DNA of 64,000 bases, from NCBI GenBank assembly GCA_022605955.1, contig JAKCOZ010000005.1, positions 45,684,950 to 45,748,949 of the forward strand, in the 5' to 3' direction. The notes beneath the pieces were generated by a model. That model was not told the DNA's origin. It saw nothing but the letters and a program-made list of their open reading frames with translations, and did not search any database. Position 1 is the first letter of the stretch; the number at the start of each line of letters is the position of its first letter. The translations under genes and the position numbers were made by a program. This document shows positions 62,401 through 64,000 of the stretch, in pieces. Source of the stretch: Rallus limicola. Lineage: Eukaryota; Chordata; Aves; Gruiformes; Rallidae.

Positions 62401-63550
62401 TCTTCATCCCAAAAGTTAAGCCTTCTTTTTAGGGAATGAAGGATGGGACTTAAGTTTGGCTTAGGAGTAGCATTTTTATAAATGGTTTCATAAAGACCCA
62501 CACAAAGGATTAAAGGCTAATCATGTCAGAGAACTGATGAGCTTTTATTAAAATAGGCAATATTTGGATTCAAATATTTGTGACAGACATTTACTGCATC
62601 ACAATGCATTTTCTTTCCAGCCAAAACTTCTTCAGATGAATGACTATTCAGACTGGAGCCAATCTAAATTTAGTGATTTTCTTCTGTGAGCCACAGAACA
62701 CATCTGCAAATCTGTAGTTAGATCTGGAGATCTAGTGTGGACTCTGTGAGGTCAGCTAGTGGTTGATCCACACAGTAGGTCTTCACTCAGTTGGACTCAA
62801 GAGTGTTGGTAACTTCCCTCTACTCTGAACAGTTGTCAATTTCCTTAAAATCTGTAATAACATAACATATTTGAGATCTTTGCTTCACAAATTTGCTTGA
62901 GTTTAGCCAACATGTTCTAAATGTATTGATGTACTGATAACACATAATGTAATCATTATTATTTTCCTTCCTCAGACAACCAGGCTACAACCCACAGAAG
63001 GTGGCTTCTGAGATTCTTCTGGACCTCCAGCACTATGTGCAGCATTGCCTTTTAATGTATACAACCCCCGTTGTTTTGTCCAGGCCAATTCTAAATGACA
63101 TCATTGATTTGTGAGAAGAGTACCTAGTAATTAGTTGTTTTTTTAACGGTCATGCCATTTGACATATTAAATGTTGTGCATTACTTAAACAATAGGGTAA
63201 AAATATCAATAGTCTGGTGCCACTGTGTATGGCTCCTTTCCATTAGAGTGCATATATGTGTGAGGCTGTGAATGGTGAGTAATAGGGGACTGTTTCTCTA
63301 TGATATATCTGGTGAAGTCAGCATTAACTACTTGTACAGTAGATCTCTGGGGGTAGATAAAAATTACTATGATTTTATCTTTGTTGGGCTTGATCAGAGG
63401 ATTATTTTCAGCTTTATTTTGAAATTTTTCTGAATTTTACCCTGAGAGATACCTTGAGATGGACCTCCCCTACCATTTATCTCACTGACAACATGCTCAG
63501 TAGCTGTTTTTTTCAGCATTACATTTGCTAATGACAAAGGTTATTTTGGG
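56481..63550. other. Noncoding, no recognised element
   Basis: Pyrimidine-rich tracts at about 56494-56540 and 57590-57850 and a (TG)n at 57217-57234. A 144-codon minus-strand frame at 59279-59713 has no recognisable domain. No repeat family recognised. Confidence 0.4.
57217..57234 (+). repeat. (TG)n microsatellite
   Basis: About eight TG units, followed by TATG-type variants. Confidence 0.85.
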
Positions 63551-63553
63551 TCT

Positions 63554-63587
63554 CTGCTGCTGCTGCTTTCTCTTTTCTTCTTCTTCA
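63554..63587 (+). repeat. Short (CTG)n and (TTC)n triplet repeats
   Basis: About four CTG units, then a pyrimidine spacer, then four TTC-type units, immediately before the CR1 fragment. Confidence 0.75.
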
Positions 63588-63603
63588 TCTAGTACTGCTG
63601 TTT

Positions 63604-63880
63604 AGCCTGGAGAAAAGATGATGCAAGGGGCAACTAATCCCACTATGAAGGTTATTGGAAGACAGAGCAGGATTCTCCACAGTGGGGCATAGCAGGATGA
63701 ACAAGAGCCAATAAAGAGATTGAAACACAACTCCAACCCCTGAGGTTTTCATGAACGAGATGGACAAAGTCCTGAGAAGCTTGGTCTGAAATAAGTGGCC
63801 TTGCTTTGAGCAGGGTGATGGACTAGAGACCTCCTAAGCTCCCTTCCAACCTGAATCATAGTATGGTACTATGACATTCT
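63604..63880 (+). mobile_element. CR1 LINE 3' fragment
   Basis: Plus orientation. AGCCTGGAGAAAAGATGATG, then GGGGCAACTAATC, a GGACAGAGCAGG-like segment (GAAGACAGAGCAGGATTCTC), CCACAGTGGGGCATAGCAGG, a GAGGTTTTCATGAACGAG block, GGACAAAGTCCTGAGAAGC, TTTGAGCAGGGTGATGGACT and GAGACCTCCTAAGCTCCCTT follow the CR1 3' order, ending in a decayed tail with ATCATAGTATGG and ACTATGACATTC. Internal deletions shorten the ORF2 part, and coding frames are destroyed. It is more diverged than the copies at 11.3 and 25.0 kb. Confidence 0.85.
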
Positions 63881-64000
63881 GTACAATGATGTACCTGCGG
63901 ATGCTGCCTTGCTGTAAGATGTTGATCCAATGAAAGATACTTACCTTTAACTGATATCACTGTAAAATGGCTTTGTTACCATGAAATGCAATGGCATATG

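Overview
The window reads as noncoding nuclear DNA from a bird, probably a neoavian. The evidence is the repeat content: four clear chicken-repeat-1 (CR1) LINE 3' ends with the diagnostic avian tail (units like ATTCTATGA), one older eroded CR1 copy and one further possible CR1 end, a solo retroviral LTR resembling a family widespread in neoavian birds, and many eroded amniote-age repeats (MIR-like, L2-like tail, palindromic elements). The sequence is AT-rich apart from the LTR, and open frames are short and mutually overlapping. I find no convincing protein-coding gene, exon, tRNA or rRNA gene, or CRISPR array. It is most likely a gene desert or a very large intron; the sequence alone does not decide which.

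Layout. 1-11.3 kb: unique AT-rich DNA with three stretches that look like conserved noncoding elements (about 2.44-2.74, 3.96-4.22 and 8.39-8.70 kb). 11.29-11.92 kb: a 5'-truncated CR1 on the minus strand that still encodes a frameshifted C-terminal part of the CR1 reverse transcriptase ORF. 13.3-13.6 kb: pentanucleotide and CA microsatellites, followed at 13.83-14.17 kb by a homeodomain-site-rich candidate enhancer with a perfect CRE palindrome. 16-31 kb: scattered ancient repeats (palindromic elements, MIR-like copies, an old CR1, a short CR1 3' end and an L2-like tail). 31,140-32,337: the most sharply defined element, a 1,198-bp solo LTR on the minus strand with TG...CA termini and a 5-bp target-site duplication. 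35.8-36.05 kb: a CR1 3' end followed by what looks like a second CR1 end in the opposite orientation that runs into an ATTCC microsatellite. 40-57 kb: mostly unique DNA with three more candidate conserved noncoding elements (about 40.34, 48.70 and 56.19 kb), two more palindromic repeats, a 204-codon frame of unknown meaning and a GC-richer island at 50.1-50.7 kb. The last 300 bases or so hold another CR1 3' end.

There is no gene system here whose parts work together. The plausible functions are regulatory: candidate distal enhancers, and a retroviral promoter left in the solo LTR. I did not find a previously undescribed biological system. The findings are leads of modest interest, each with a decisive check. 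Family assignments come from remembered consensus features and were not checked by any database search.
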